A stretch of DNA of 64,000 nucleotides, from NCBI RefSeq assembly GCF_032884065.1, contig NC_088881.1, positions 7,713,047 through 7,777,046 on the forward strand, read 5' to 3'. A program made the translations under genes and the position numbers. Below are positions 22,968-34,406 of the stretch, in pieces (position 1 is the first letter of the stretch; each line of letters begins with the position of its first letter). The DNA comes from Artemia franciscana (lineage: Eukaryota > Arthropoda > Branchiopoda > Anostraca > Artemiidae). The notes beneath the pieces are model-generated. The model had not been told where the DNA came from, searched no databases, and saw only the letters and a program-made list of their open reading frames with translations.

Positions 22968-23559
22968 CTATAAAAAGAATAAAGTCAAAGCTCGCGGTAC
23001 AAAATTCATTGACGGGAACCCAAAGTTTCCCTCGGAGAAGAAAACAAACCAGTGACACTTAGCAATAACCAGCAAAACGCTAATGCAAGTTACAGTATCG
23101 TGAATGAAAAGTATTAACCAAGTTTATTTTATTCATCTTTGTGTTACCATTATATTTAGCATAAAATAAAGGATCAACTTTTGTAGAGGGGTACTGTGGA
23201 TATAAACCTGTGGTAGCATATAGTACTGATACTCTGATTGGCAGAACGAGACCAAGAAACTAAAAGAATCGATATTTAAAATGTTCCAAAAAAGAATTCA
23301 AATCAATCCGTCAAAAGTTTATATCCTTAGAAAAGGGATCTTATTGCGAAATTTACATATCCCTATCTACAAAATGTCGAATTTAAGAATGTTTTTCGAA
23401 AAATAAGGAAAGGGTTTATTTTTTGTGGTCTTTTTGTGGTATCAATTGAAATTTGAATTTTAACTATAGTTTAATTAAGTCATTTGCACTTTAATTAAAC
23501 GTTTTTACGCAAATCAAAATAGTAAAAAACTGTTCTACTGGTGGCATTTTATGATATAT

Positions 23560-25302
23560 TAAATTAAAAAAAATTAGTTTTTTTAACTGAAAGTTAGGAG
23601 CGACATTAAAACTTAACACAAACAGAAATTACTCCGTATATGAAATGGGTTGTCCCCTCCGCAGTCCCTCGCTCTTTACGCTAAAGTTTGACTCTTTGCC
23701 ACAATTCTACTTTTTAAAACAATTAAAAACTTTAGCGTAAAGAGCGTGGGACTGCGGAGGGGACAACCCATTTCATATACGGAGTAATTTCTGTTCGTTT
23801 TAAGTTTTAATGTCGCTCCTTACTTTCAATTAAAAAAACTAGTTTTTTTTTATTTAATTTCTGAACGTTTTTGAATTAATGCATGTTTGATTTTGGCTCT
23901 CCGCACATAAATTATTGAAATGAAATTAGTATATTAATTTTTTTTTGGGCTAAATGGCTTTCTCTTAGTTTTGATCAGAGGATTTCGAGAAATAAGGGGC
24001 GGGGAAGGAGGCCTAGCTGCCCTCCAATTTTTCGGTTACTTAAAAAGGCTACTAGAACTTTTAATATTCAACGAACGTTTTTATTAGTAAAAAATATACG
24101 TAACTTAAGAAATAACTTACGTAACAAACTTTTATATTCTTATATTTTTATTATGTGTACGAGGGGGTTTGTACCCTCGTTAATACCTCGCTCTTTACAC
24201 TAAATCGTAAGTTTTGTCCCAATTCTTTAAGAATGACCCCTGAATCAAAAAGGCCGTAGAATAAATAGTTGAAATCACTAAAAATATTTTAGCATAAAGA
24301 GCGAGGTATTTATCTCCTCCTAAATACCTCGCTCTTTATGCTAAAGTATTTTTAGAACCCCTCATATGCGTAATAATCTCTGTTCGTTTTAAATTTCAAT
24401 GCTATTCCTTACTTTCATTTGAAAAAACGTTTTCATATTTATTTTTTCATTGTTTTTTTATAGTAATGCTAGAAAATACTGCGCCCTTTTCATTGAATTT
24501 TTCTTCCCCCATGACATATTCCTCAAAGGAAAGATCCTCCCACAAAGCCCTCTCCCATCAACCCCACCCCCCAAACCAAAAAATCCCCATGAAAACGTCT
24601 GTACACTTCCCAATAACCATTACTATATGTAAACATTGGTCAAAGTTTGTAACTTGCAGCCCCTCCCTCAGGGATTGTGGGGGAGTAAGTCATTCCCAAA
24701 GACATAGTTATTATGGTTTTCGACTATGCTGAACAAAATGGCTATCTTAAAATTTTAATCTGTTGACTTTTGGGAAAAAATGAGCATGGGAGGGGGCCTA
24801 TTTGCCCTCCAATTTTTTTGGTCACTTAAAAAGGACACTAGAACTTTTCATTTCCGTTAGAATGAGCCCTCTCGCGACATTCTAGGACCACTTGGTCGAT
24901 AAGATGACCCCTGGGAAAAAAAACAAAAAAAAAAAACAAATAAACACGCACCCGTGATTTGTCTTCTGGCAAGAAATACAAAATTCCACATTTTTTAGAT
25001 AGGAGCTTGAAATTTTTGCTATAGAGTTCTCTGATATACCGAATGCGATAGTGTGATTTTCGTTAAGATTCTATGACTTTTAGGGGATGTTTCCCCCTTT
25101 TTTCCAAAATAGGACAAATTTTCTCAGGCTCGTAACTTTTGATGACAAAGATTAAATTAATTGAAACTTATATATTTAGAATCAGCGTAAAAATTCAATT
25201 CTTTTGATGTATCTTTTAGCATCAAAATTCCGTTTTTTAGAATTTCGTTTACTATTGAGCCGGGTCGCCCCTTACTACAGTTCCTTACCACGAACTGTTT
25301 GA
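23560..25302 (+). repeat. R element, full length, at the end of duplication copy 1
   Basis: This is the best complete copy. The foldback (about 23570-23850) has arms over 110 bp running from GAAAGTTAGGAGCGACATT to ACGCTAAAGTTTGACTC and back. A short hairpin at 24292-24352 pairs AGCATAAAGAGCGAGGTATT with its inverse. The terminal hairpin ACAGTTCCT-TACC-ACGAACTGT ends at about 25300. Homology to copy 2 ends where this element starts. Confidence 0.82.
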
Positions 25303-27079
25303 AAAGAAAATAATTCGGTATTTCGGGGCTTCTGACATTATTACTCCTTTGCGGAAGTTAGGCTCAAAATTGAAAAAGGATTATATTTTTTCTCTGGGCC
25401 CTTCCACCTCTTAGCTCGTTTATTTTCCCGTTAGTTTTCACCTGTTTTCGCTTTATAGTTGTTTTATCTCTTAGCAGTTCTTTCGTTAGTTGAGTTATGG
25501 TTGTGGTATATATGTTTTATGGCTCGTATAGTTGTGTTATTTTCAAATTATACTCCATAATAGAGAGGCTCCGAACACCCAGCATTGTATGTTAAGCTCT
25601 TAATTTGACGTTTTTTTTTGACGTTTTAGTAGATATAATCAGCAATTACTGACATTTCATATTTAGCGCTTATAATTAACTAAGAAAAAACATAATTAAC
25701 ATGTGACTTCCTAAACAATAAGGTCAGGGGTTCCCGAGTGGTTTCACTTAAGGCTTTCTTAAGTTGATTTAAAGGGTCATTGAATAGACAATTAACAAAT
25801 AATGTTTCCTTTGCTGATAACGGCTCTAAGATATACAGGCCAAATATTCATTTAGAAAAAATATCTCTGTCTCAAATTAATTCCTCGTTGGAACCCTTTG
25901 TTATCCCCCCCATGGGGGGGTCCCCTCTAAGACAGTTTCCCCCTGGAAAACACCCCACTTGTAAAATTTAGCAGCCAAAGGAAAATCTAGAAAAATAAAA
26001 AGAATGAAGAAAAGAAGATATTTTTGAATATCTTTATAAATTGAATACAGATTAAATTTAAGGTTCTAGAATATCTTGCAGTGGGCTATTTATTTCTAAA
26101 TCGTTATTTATTCAAATTATTTTATTCATATTTTGGGGGATCAAAGTACATTTAACCTAGAAGGGTAAAATGAAGGTTAAACAAAACAATTGGCGTAGTG
26201 ATTTGAAACAAATAAGTTCTGTCTTTTGAAAATTTATTTGGTTCCGGATTGCAATTTGAATCCAGGTTATTTAAATTGAAATTTTTAAAAGGATGCCCCT
26301 TAAAAGTATGTTGGACAAAAAAAAACTTCTGATGTGCCTATAGTCGTATTTATTTTATTTATTTTTTTGAAGGGGGAAAAAAGTTTTTAAAAATACAGAA
26401 AAAATGCGTTTATATGCATTTTATTACGTTTGGACGAGTCGGGCAAACGTTCAAGGGGGGAGGGGGGTCGAACCTCCTAACACAACTCCTCAATACGACC
26501 TTGGATGCATACGTAATGAACACGTTTTATATCCCAAGTGCTGAACCGGTATCGTGTACAACGAAAATCAGTGCCAGAATAAGTCCACAGGACTTAATTA
26601 CTTGTACTGGCTTAGCCAGTATTGTGCACTTTCATTACGAGTCATTTCTTCCACAGTTGCCGTTAAATTATATTTTCTTTTTTTTTTTGTATTTCTTTAG
26701 CCTTTAGGTTACCCAGTAATGATAACTCAACAAATTAAATGCAAAAACAGTTTCAGTAAGTAAATGTGTAAAAAAATATACTATAGGATACTCTACTCCG
26801 TATATTCTACCTGTTTTTTTTGGAAAATAGGTAGAATATACCGAAATAACCTGTTTTCTTTGTTCTTTTAATTCTTTTTAGTTTCCCTTTGTTGGCTCAC
26901 TTTTACAGGTGAGGGGAATTTTCAAAGGGGTATTTATTTGCGAGAGGGTATTTTCACCGAGCCAGAATTTATGATGCTACTTAAGCTTTTTTTTTTGGTG
27001 AAGAATCTAGAGTTGCAAAAAAAGCGATATTGTTCTTGTTTCGAGGATTTTAAACTGGCTTTACCACCATTCATGTTTA
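25303..27079. other. Unassigned sequence between duplication copies
   Basis: No gene or named repeat is recognised. A short inverted repeat GTATATTCTACCT / AGGTAGAATATAC lies at about 26803-26844. Open frames at 25780 and 26414 have no familiar motif. Confidence 0.45.
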
Positions 27080-27660
27080 CAAACAGTTCGTGGTAACGAA
27101 CTGTAAGAATTGCATTTTAATGCTGATTTTAAACATATAAACTTCATCAAGTTAAGTTCTACCCGTCAAAAGTTACGAGCCTGGGTAAATTTAACTTATT
27201 TTAGAAAATAGGGAAACATCCCCTAAAAGTCATAGAATCTTCACGATAGTGACACCATCAGATTCAGCGTATCAGAGAACACTACTGTTATCCAGTGGTC
27301 TTAGAATTTTACGACAGGACTCATTCTAACGAAAATTAAAAGTTCTAGTGCCCTTTTTATGTGACCAAAAAATTGAAGGGCGCCTTGGCCCACTCCAACG
27401 CACAATTTTTCCCGAAGTCACCGGATCAAAATTATGAGATAGTGATTCTGTTCAATTTAGACGAAAATCTAATAACTAACTCTTTTAGGACGACTTAATC
27501 CCCCACAGTCCCCGGGGGAGAGGCTGCAAGTTACAAGCTTTGACTATTGTTTACATATTGTAATGGTCATTATGAAGTGTACAGACTTTGTCAGAGGGAT
27601 TTTTTTGCGTCGGGGTGGGAGGAGGTTGCGTGGGAAAATCTTTCCATGGTTTGCATATTC
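27080..27660 (-). repeat. R element, truncated
   Basis: It starts with a complete terminal hairpin ACAGTTCGTGGTAACGAACTGT at about 27083, has a small deletion right after it, and runs about 570 bp into the body (CCCACAGTCCCCGGGGGAG near 27502) before ending near 27655. Confidence 0.75.
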
Positions 27661-27850
27661 TTCATTTACTTTTTCATGGTTACTTAGGACTCTTTTAATT
27701 GTGTTTGAGCCACCTGCTTTTGTATGTTCAAGCTCTTCATATTACCTTCGTTGTTTTGGTAATTTTTGAGTTTCTGCCACACCTTGTTTTCGGTCTGATT
27801 TTATTCCTCTGGTTGTAGCTTTTAAAATAAGGATTAGATTGACAGCTAAA

Positions 27851-28098
27851 GTAAAACAGTTCAAAATAGGGATGATACCTTTTTATTGACAGTGAATAGA
27901 TATAAAATTATTTAACTGGATATTTCGAACACATATACAGTGTTCATCATCAGCAGTAAAACTGCTGATTTTACTGAACACTGTCAGTTTTACTGCTGAT
28001 GATGAACACTGTGTATGTGTTCGAAATATCCAGTTAAATAATTTTATATCTATTCACTGTCAATAAAAAGGTATCATCCCTATTTTGAACTGTTTTAC
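27851..28098. repeat. Near-perfect inverted repeat, 114-bp arms
   Basis: Arms 27851-27964 and 27985-28098 are inverse complements, from GTAAAACAGTTCAAAATAGG through CATCATCAGCAGTAAAACTG, with a 20-bp spacer. Only about two differences are seen. Such similarity implies recent origin. A foldback MITE or a snap-back duplication are both possible. Confidence 0.85.
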
Positions 28099-28264
28099 TT
28101 TCGTCATGGAAAGGCAGTGTGGTCTTCGAAGTTATCTAGATTGACAGCTGTTGCTCAGAGCTGTCACATTTAAACGTCTGGAGTTAGATTTTTTTAAAGT
28201 TAGTTTTAATTTAATTTAGTTTAAAGTTAGTTTTAATTTAAGCACTGTGGGACACAGTGCTTTT

Positions 28265-28390
28265 AAGTGACCTAAAATACTGGAGGGTAACTAGCCCCCC
28301 TCTCACGCCTCTTTTTCTCCAAAATTGTCCGAGAAAAATTTTGGGATGGCCATTTTGGTCAATATGCGTGAAAGAATTGATAACTAAGAA
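28265..28390 (-). repeat. R element fragment
   Basis: About 125 bp matches the R body (AGTGACC-AAAA-TGGAGGG, GGCCATTTTG-TCA) at lower similarity than other copies. It is an old fragment. Confidence 0.55.
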
Positions 28391-28429
28391 AAAAAACACT
28401 TGGATAACTATAAATCTCCCCGTTCAGCT

Positions 28430-29480
28430 GCCCGTCCAGGGGACGAGTCGTTCAGGTGTCCATCCTAAAATACGGTAGTCCGCCTGAGACTCTAAGCGGG
28501 CAAGCCTATTAGGTGTCGCTTGTTTGCCTGTGAGTTCAAGCAAAATTAGTACCCCGTTTCCCATGCTATTCCAGTCGATAGACAAGATAAGATTTATTTG
28601 CAAAAAAAGTTTGCAGGCCATAACAAACACATTAAACAAGCACCTAATTACAAACAACTTAAACAAGCAAACACCTTGAAAAACAATTTAAACAAGCAAA
28701 CAAACTTTCAAACACTTTATGAATTCAGAAACACCCGTAAATAAACTTTTACCAAGCTAACTCCTCAAACATGATCCCCTATGCTTAATCCCTAACCGAA
28801 GAAACTTACACAACTGTTTAATAGCATATCCATTCCTCTCAGCCATTCGCTCCGACAGCTCTTCACACTCGGATACAAAATGAACTAAATTTTAATTCCT
28901 CCCACCACACATAGGGCAAAAGTAGGGGCCTGCCTCCTGCCTGAACTTTCCCAAATATTTTCTTCTGATACCTAAATTTAAACTCCTCTTAGCAACAACA
29001 AATTCTTCAAGTCCTCCCTACTCAACCCAAATTTAAAATAAACTTCCTCTCCCCAACACTCTTTAGCTTGGGAGTAAAACCTCAAAGACACCGATTGGCC
29101 CTTATGAGTTTGCCACTCTTGGATTTCTTGGTCGTTTAGGACTCGCTGAACTTCCTTCCATACTGAAACGATTCCATCCACCGGTACTTTACCTTCATTC
29201 CACATCTCTGAAAGGCCCGAAATGTCCAGTATTTTCTTGACCTGATTTGCCCACGAATTTCGTCTACCGTCCTTCAAACTCTCCGAATACGCTGACTTAA
29301 GAAGCCGAACTCTAGGTAGTCTAATTATTTTCTCCCAATATTTCACCATTTTAACCAATCTACCACTCCTTAAAGTGAAAAGCCCCAAATCTCCTTTCAA
29401 TACCACTGAACTAAATGAATCCTTCAAGCCTAACATTCTCTTAAAATATCTTAGTTGAACTACTTCTAACTGAGCGGCTT
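28430..29480 (-). pseudogene. 5'-truncated LINE fragment with zinc-knuckle C-terminus
   Basis: On the minus strand it begins AAQLEVVQLRYFKRMLGLKD and is open to 28978, with LGLFTLRSGRLVKMVKYWEK, RRNSWANQVKKILDISGL and QEIQEWQTHKGQS. After a frame change it reads GPYFCPMCGGRN, HFVSECEELSERMAERNGYA, a C-x2-C-H-x4-C arrangement. This is the region after the RT domain in several non-LTR families. An AATAAA-containing 3' end with a TCTTATCTTG tail lies near 28580. No RT core is present, so it is a 5'-truncated insertion. Confidence 0.65.
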
Positions 29481-29684
29481 TAGCGAATATTGTCCGTCAT
29501 GAGCCAAGCCAAAAATCTGGCTCATCTCTTAGTTCTATGACTGTCTATCTTAGCTCTGCTGTAGGATGGATGATTGACTATGCATCAACAAGTGAAAATG
29601 ACTTTCATTTTTATACAATCCTGAAAAGGGCTTATGCCAGCTTCACCTCTCATTCTGACTATCTGTCTTGGCTTTTTTTCCAAT

Positions 29685-30560
29685 AAAAAAAAAGACGTTT
29701 TTTTTCAACTGAAAGTAAGGAGCGACATTAAAACTTAAAAGGAACAGGAATTATTCCGTATATGAAAGGGGTTATCCCCTCCTCGACGCCTCGCTCTTTA
29801 CGCTAAAGCTTGACTCTTTCCCTCAACTCTACTTTTTAAAACAATAAAAAACTTTAACGTAAAGAATGAGGCGTTGAGGGGGGACGACCCCTTTCATATA
29901 CGGATAATTTCTGTTCGTCTTAAGTTTTATATGATTTTGGCTCACCGCACATGAATAATTAAAACGAAATTTGCAAATAATTTTCTTTTTTTGCCAAATA
30001 GCTTTCTCATAGTTCTGATTGGACGATTTTGGTAAGAAAAAGGAGTGGGGGAGGAGGCCCAGTCCAATTTTTGGCTACTTAAAAGGCAACTAGAACTTTT
30101 TTTTTACGAGCGTTTTTATTAGTAATAAATACACATAACTTACGAATTAACTTTCGTAACAAACTTCTATATTTGTATATTTTTATTACGTATATGAAGG
30201 GGTTTACCCCCTCGTCAATCCCTCGCTCTTTAAACTAAAGCTTGAATTTTGTCCAAATTCTTTAAGAATGCCCCTGAATCGCAAAGGCCGTAGAATAAAT
30301 AGTTGAAATTACTAAAAATATTTTAGAGTAAAGAGTGAGGTATTGTGGAGGAGACGAGCCCCCTTATATGCGTAATAGTATCTGTTCGTCTTAGCTTTTT
30401 ATGCTCCTCCTTACTTCCAACTGAAAAAAACTTTTTTGATTTATTTCCTCATTGTGCTTTAAATAATGCTAGAAAATACTTCGGCCCCTTAATGGAAATT
30501 TTCTTCTTTCATGATAAATTCCTCCATAGAGAGATAATTTTCTGGTGCCCTAGTTCCTTG
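29685..30560 (+). repeat. R element, left part
   Basis: The foldback (about 29700-29930) keeps both arms but the right arm is cut short. The body follows to about 30560, including TTTAGAGTAAAGAGTGAGG, and then stops. The small open frame at 30345 is repeat sequence. Confidence 0.75.
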
Positions 30561-30639
30561 TTTTTTTTCGCTTTTACTCTTTCTTTAAAATAAATTTGTC
30601 AATTTGGTCAATTTTCGGTGCTCTTGTCATGTCCCCCCC

Positions 30640-30990
30640 CCAATATTTTGCTCTAGATCCACCTTTTTAATCAAGGGTCAGCTTATATCCGGTAGAGATA
30701 TTATTGAGTCAAGTCAGCTAGCGGCTTATTTCTCTGCTTTTGGGAAAACCACTGTTGCATTTAATTTTCTAGCGCCTTCTGATCCGGATTACAAGCCCTA
30801 TTTGGGCCCGGCTTTTTGAAATAAACGAGAATTGAGCCCTTAAATGTGTTCAAAATATGTAGGTTTGGCTCTGCCCTACAAGGCACTTCCTCGTCAGGTC
30901 CAGATGATATTCCTACTAAGGTTATCAAGTTCTAGCTGCTATTGCCTCACCCTTACCCGAGCTTGTTGAGGCTCCCTCTGATTTTGGTAT
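30640..30990 (+). pseudogene. LINE reverse-transcriptase fragment
   Basis: Several frames give KGQLISGRDIIESSQLAAYF, APSDPDYKPYLGPAF, and then SSSGPDDIPTKVIKF, the last matching the GPDxIP motif that opens non-LTR RT domains. Stops and frame changes are present. It does not obviously belong to either LINE above. Confidence 0.45.
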
Positions 30991-31141
30991 TTATTAAATA
31001 AAAAAACAAGTTCTTGAACTGCAAGTACGGAGTGACATTAAAACCTAAAACGAACAGAAATTATTCTGTATATGAAAGGAGTTGTCCCCTCCTCAACGCC
31101 CCGCTCTTTACGCTAAAGTTTGACTCTTTGTCACAAAATAT
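30990..31141 (+). repeat. R element, one foldback arm
   Basis: The left arm of an R foldback (AGTACGGAGTGACATTAAAA to CTAAAGTTTGACTCTTTGTC) is cut off exactly where the GC-rich foldback begins at 31142. Confidence 0.7.
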
Positions 31142-31615
31142 GAAAAAAACTTCGTTTTCTTAAAGAGTTAAAGAGGCTGCGTCCCAAAGTCGAACCTTAA
31201 AACGTACAGGAATTAGGAGGGGCAGTCGGGGGGCTGCCGCCCCCCAAACCCCCCCGCTTTTAAAGACTTTTGTACAAGTTTTTTGTTGTGGGGGGACTTC
31301 ATTCTTACTAATTACTAGTTTCGGCGCAATGGTTCTCCTGTCCTCTTGTGTTTAACATTTTTCGAAGTTATTCCATTATTCATTCATTTCAATTTTTTGT
31401 TAATTAAAAGAGGGCCTTTCCGAAGCCAAGAGCGGGGGGACAGGGGGCGGCAGCCCCCACAACAAAAAACCTGTACAAAAGAGTCTTTAAAAGCGGGGGG
31501 TTTGGGGGGGCGGCAGCCCCCCAACTACCTCTCCTAATTCCTGTACGTTTTAAGGTTCGACTTGGGGACGCAGCCTCTTTAACTCTTTAAGAAAACGAAG
31601 TTTTTTCATATTATT
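31142..31615. repeat. GC-rich foldback element
   Basis: Two arms of about 150 bp are inverted repeats of each other: 31142-31295 and about 31430-31605. They share GAAAAAAACTTCGTTTTC, GTCGAACCTTAAAACGTACA and the G/C runs around GGGGCTGCCGCCCCCC. A spacer of about 135 bp separates them. It could be a foldback transposon or MITE. It ends at the left margin of duplication copy 2 as seen here. Confidence 0.75.
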
Positions 31616-31803
31616 TCTGTACGTTTTTCTACAATCCATGGTGGATGTAATTTATCATTGTATAAAATAGAAAAAAATTAGATAGAATGACCGAAATGTT
31701 TCTTTTGCTTATAAGAAGCTAATATTCTGTTATCTCTCAAATGATAAGCTGTCCAGGTGTTATCAAAATTATACACTTTTATTTTGATCTTGTGAAAAAA
31801 AAA

Positions 31804-31876
31804 CCGCCCGTTAGGGACTTGAACCCTTGACCCGAGGATTAAAAGTCCCACGCTCTACCGACTGAGCTAACCACTT
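31804..31876 (-). tRNA. tRNA-Lys(TTT)-like sequence, degenerate (copy 2)
   Basis: Same sequence as 477-549 within the duplicated segment, with the same defects and the same T run after it. Confidence 0.5.
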
Positions 31877-31961
31877 GCATGTAAAAATAACTTTTAAATA
31901 ACTTTTAAAAATTTCAAATTAACATGGGCTCTTATGGAGAAATGGGTTAATTAAGTAGCTA

Positions 31962-32405
31962 ATGCGTGGTTTCTGGAAAACAGGGAAGGAGTTATCGGAT
32001 CGAGCTGAAATTTCGCGGATAATCTCCTGGGCCGTAGGGGACCTTAACTTGTGAATTTCAGCCCGATCGGACAACGTTAAAGGGGTGGGATGGAGTTGGG
32101 GGGTCGAAACTTTCGGGGGGTTAAGATTTTCCTACGAAACTTTCAAGGGCACTTACTCGGAGAATTCCGCATCGAATGAGTCTTCCTACACCCAGATCCG
32201 ATGTCGGCTGTGACCTGTAGGCGTCGAAAAAAAAAGAACATGAACTTTAAGTGGATATGCGTGGTTTCTGGAAAACAGGGAAGGAGTTATCGGATCGAGC
32301 TCAAATTTCGCGGATAATCTCCTGGGCCCTAGGGGACCTTAACTTGTTGTCCTGATCGGACAACGTTAAAGGGGGGCTGGGGTTGACGGGTCGAAACTTT
32401 CGGCC
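31962..32405. repeat. Two-unit direct repeat (copy 2)
   Basis: Counterpart of 635-1085, with units starting at 31962 and about 32257. Confidence 0.72.
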
Positions 32406-33446
32406 AGATTTTCCCCATGAAGGAAAAGTTGGAGGGGGATGAAATTTGGCAGGTTTCTTAGTTGGAGCTCGGGCTACGAAATGCATCCCTCCCCATCCCT
32501 CTACAACCACTGGAACCGAAGATCGCTTAACATTATCGTGGTTCGCCTCTTTATAGAGGCACGAGTGTGCCTCCTTGATCTCTACTTATTAAAAGAATTA
32601 AAAAAGTTAGCGTAAAGAGCGAGGCGTTGGGAGGGGACAACTCTCTTCGTATACGGAATAATTTCTGTTCGTTTTAAATTTTATTGTCGCTCTTTACTTT
32701 CAGTTGAAAAAACTTCTTCTTTATTAAATTTCTGAACGTTTTTGGTTTCATGCAAATTTTGATTTTCGCTCACCGTACATGAATAACTAAAATGAAATTT
32801 GCATATTAATTTTTTTTGGGGGGGAGGGGATAAATGGCCTTCTCATAGTTTTGATCGGACGATTTTGAAAAGAAAAAGGTTGTGGGAGGAGCCCTAGTTG
32901 CCCTCCAATTTTTGACTACTTAAAAAGGCAACTGGCACTTTTTATTTTTTACGAACGTTCTATTAGTAATAACTATAAGTAACTTACGAATTAACTTACG
33001 TAGCGAACTTTTATATTGATATGTTTTCATTGTGTATATAAGAGGGTTCGCCCCCTCATCAATACCTCGCTCTTTAATCTATAGCTTGAATTTTGTCCCA
33101 CTTCTTTAAGAATGAACCCTTAATCACAAAGGCCATAGAATAAATAGTTGAAATTACTAAAAATACTTTAGCGTAAAAGTTCACATTTAGTTCACAGTTC
33201 ACATTTAGCAGTCAATGGATAAATTGTCTGACTGCTTTTGCCCGGATACAACGGTCGCTATGCTATGTTGTAGACTTATGTGCAACTAGCTGTTGGGGTG
33301 GCGCTTCGCACCACCCCAACAGCTAGCCAACCCAACACCCAGTTGGTGGGGGCACTTTGCGTCCCCCCAAGCCCCTTCACGCGCGTAAGTCGTTAAGCGC
33401 CATATTAGTTACGCGCCATTGTAGTTGTATCCCTGTGTCCCACCTG

Positions 33447-33551
<105 letters not shown>

Positions 33552-33552
33552 T

Positions 33553-33742
33553 TTCAACTACGTAAAACTTGCGATTATACAATATTCTTTGCTGTCCCAT
33601 TGTCTGTGCATATAAATAGATTGTCAGGTTTACCGACTCTTGAACATGCAACATATAATTGTCCATGGGGAAAACAATCCGTATTAATATCAATACCTTA
33701 TTATTCTAATGATTGCCCTTGAGCTTTGTTGATGGTGATTTC
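33553..33742 (-). pseudogene. Helitron helicase C-terminal fragment (copy 2)
   Basis: Counterpart of 2179-2368. It keeps the more usual TINKAQGQS (Lys where copy 1 has Glu) and reads GIDINTDCF. The same two in-frame stops precede GID. Confidence 0.78.
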
Positions 33743-34406
33743 CAATCGAACATTCCCTGTGTCTCGGTCGTCATTTATATTCCCTGTGTCCCGGTCGTTA
33801 TTTGTGTCCCGGTGTCCCAGTCTGTAATTTCTCTTTGAGTGTCCCGTTCGTCATTTGTATTCCCGGTGTCACGGTCGTCATTTGTGTCCCGGTTTGTAAT
33901 TTTGTCAGTCAATAAACATGACGTCAGTCGACAAACAACTTCATGACGGCATAATGCTCAATCTTTATAAAGACGTCAGTTGACAAACATGACGTCAGTC
34001 GACACACAAACATGACGTCAGTCAACAGACAGACAAACAACTCATTTTTGTATATATAGATAATATCGTGATAATTGCTTGGATTAATTGTTACAATATA
34101 ATCTTGGATACAAAGGAGTGAGTTCTACGTTCGAGATAGTCCCTGAGGAATCCGGATGTGGGTTTTAGCCATGTCCTTTTAACGGTTTATGCAAACTGCA
34201 CGCTCTAAACTAGCGTGGGTAAAAAATAAGTTTTTGCAAAGGTAGGTGACTTATATTATTTTGATAAAGTCAGAATAGGAAAGAAAGCCAAACGCAACCG
34301 GAGAGAAGCTGAGTTATTGAATCCGGTTATGAATTCTAATAGTAATTCGGATACAAGTGTCAATGCGGACTGCCAGAAAACGACTGCAGAGAATATCATT
34401 AAAATC

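Larger units (their letters stand above)
1..23560. repeat. Segmental duplication, copy 1
   Basis: This segment repeats at 31328-56215 in the same orientation. Base 1 matches 31328 and the alignment runs through the tRNA-like sequence, Helitron, LINE and six transporter exons until about 23560, where an R element begins and similarity stops. The offset changes from about 31.33 kb to 29.99 kb to 32.67 kb as large indels are crossed. The left edge is unknown because the window starts inside the homology. Single-base differences look like 1-3 percent by eye. Confidence 0.95.

Noticed and set aside
23560-25302. Possibility that R is an LTR or other retroviral-type element
   Set aside because: No direct terminal repeats, primer site or coding domain; the ends are a foldback and a hairpin.
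30604-30819. 71-residue frame considered as an independent gene
   Set aside because: The downstream GPDDIPTKVIKF motif in another frame marks it as a decayed LINE fragment.
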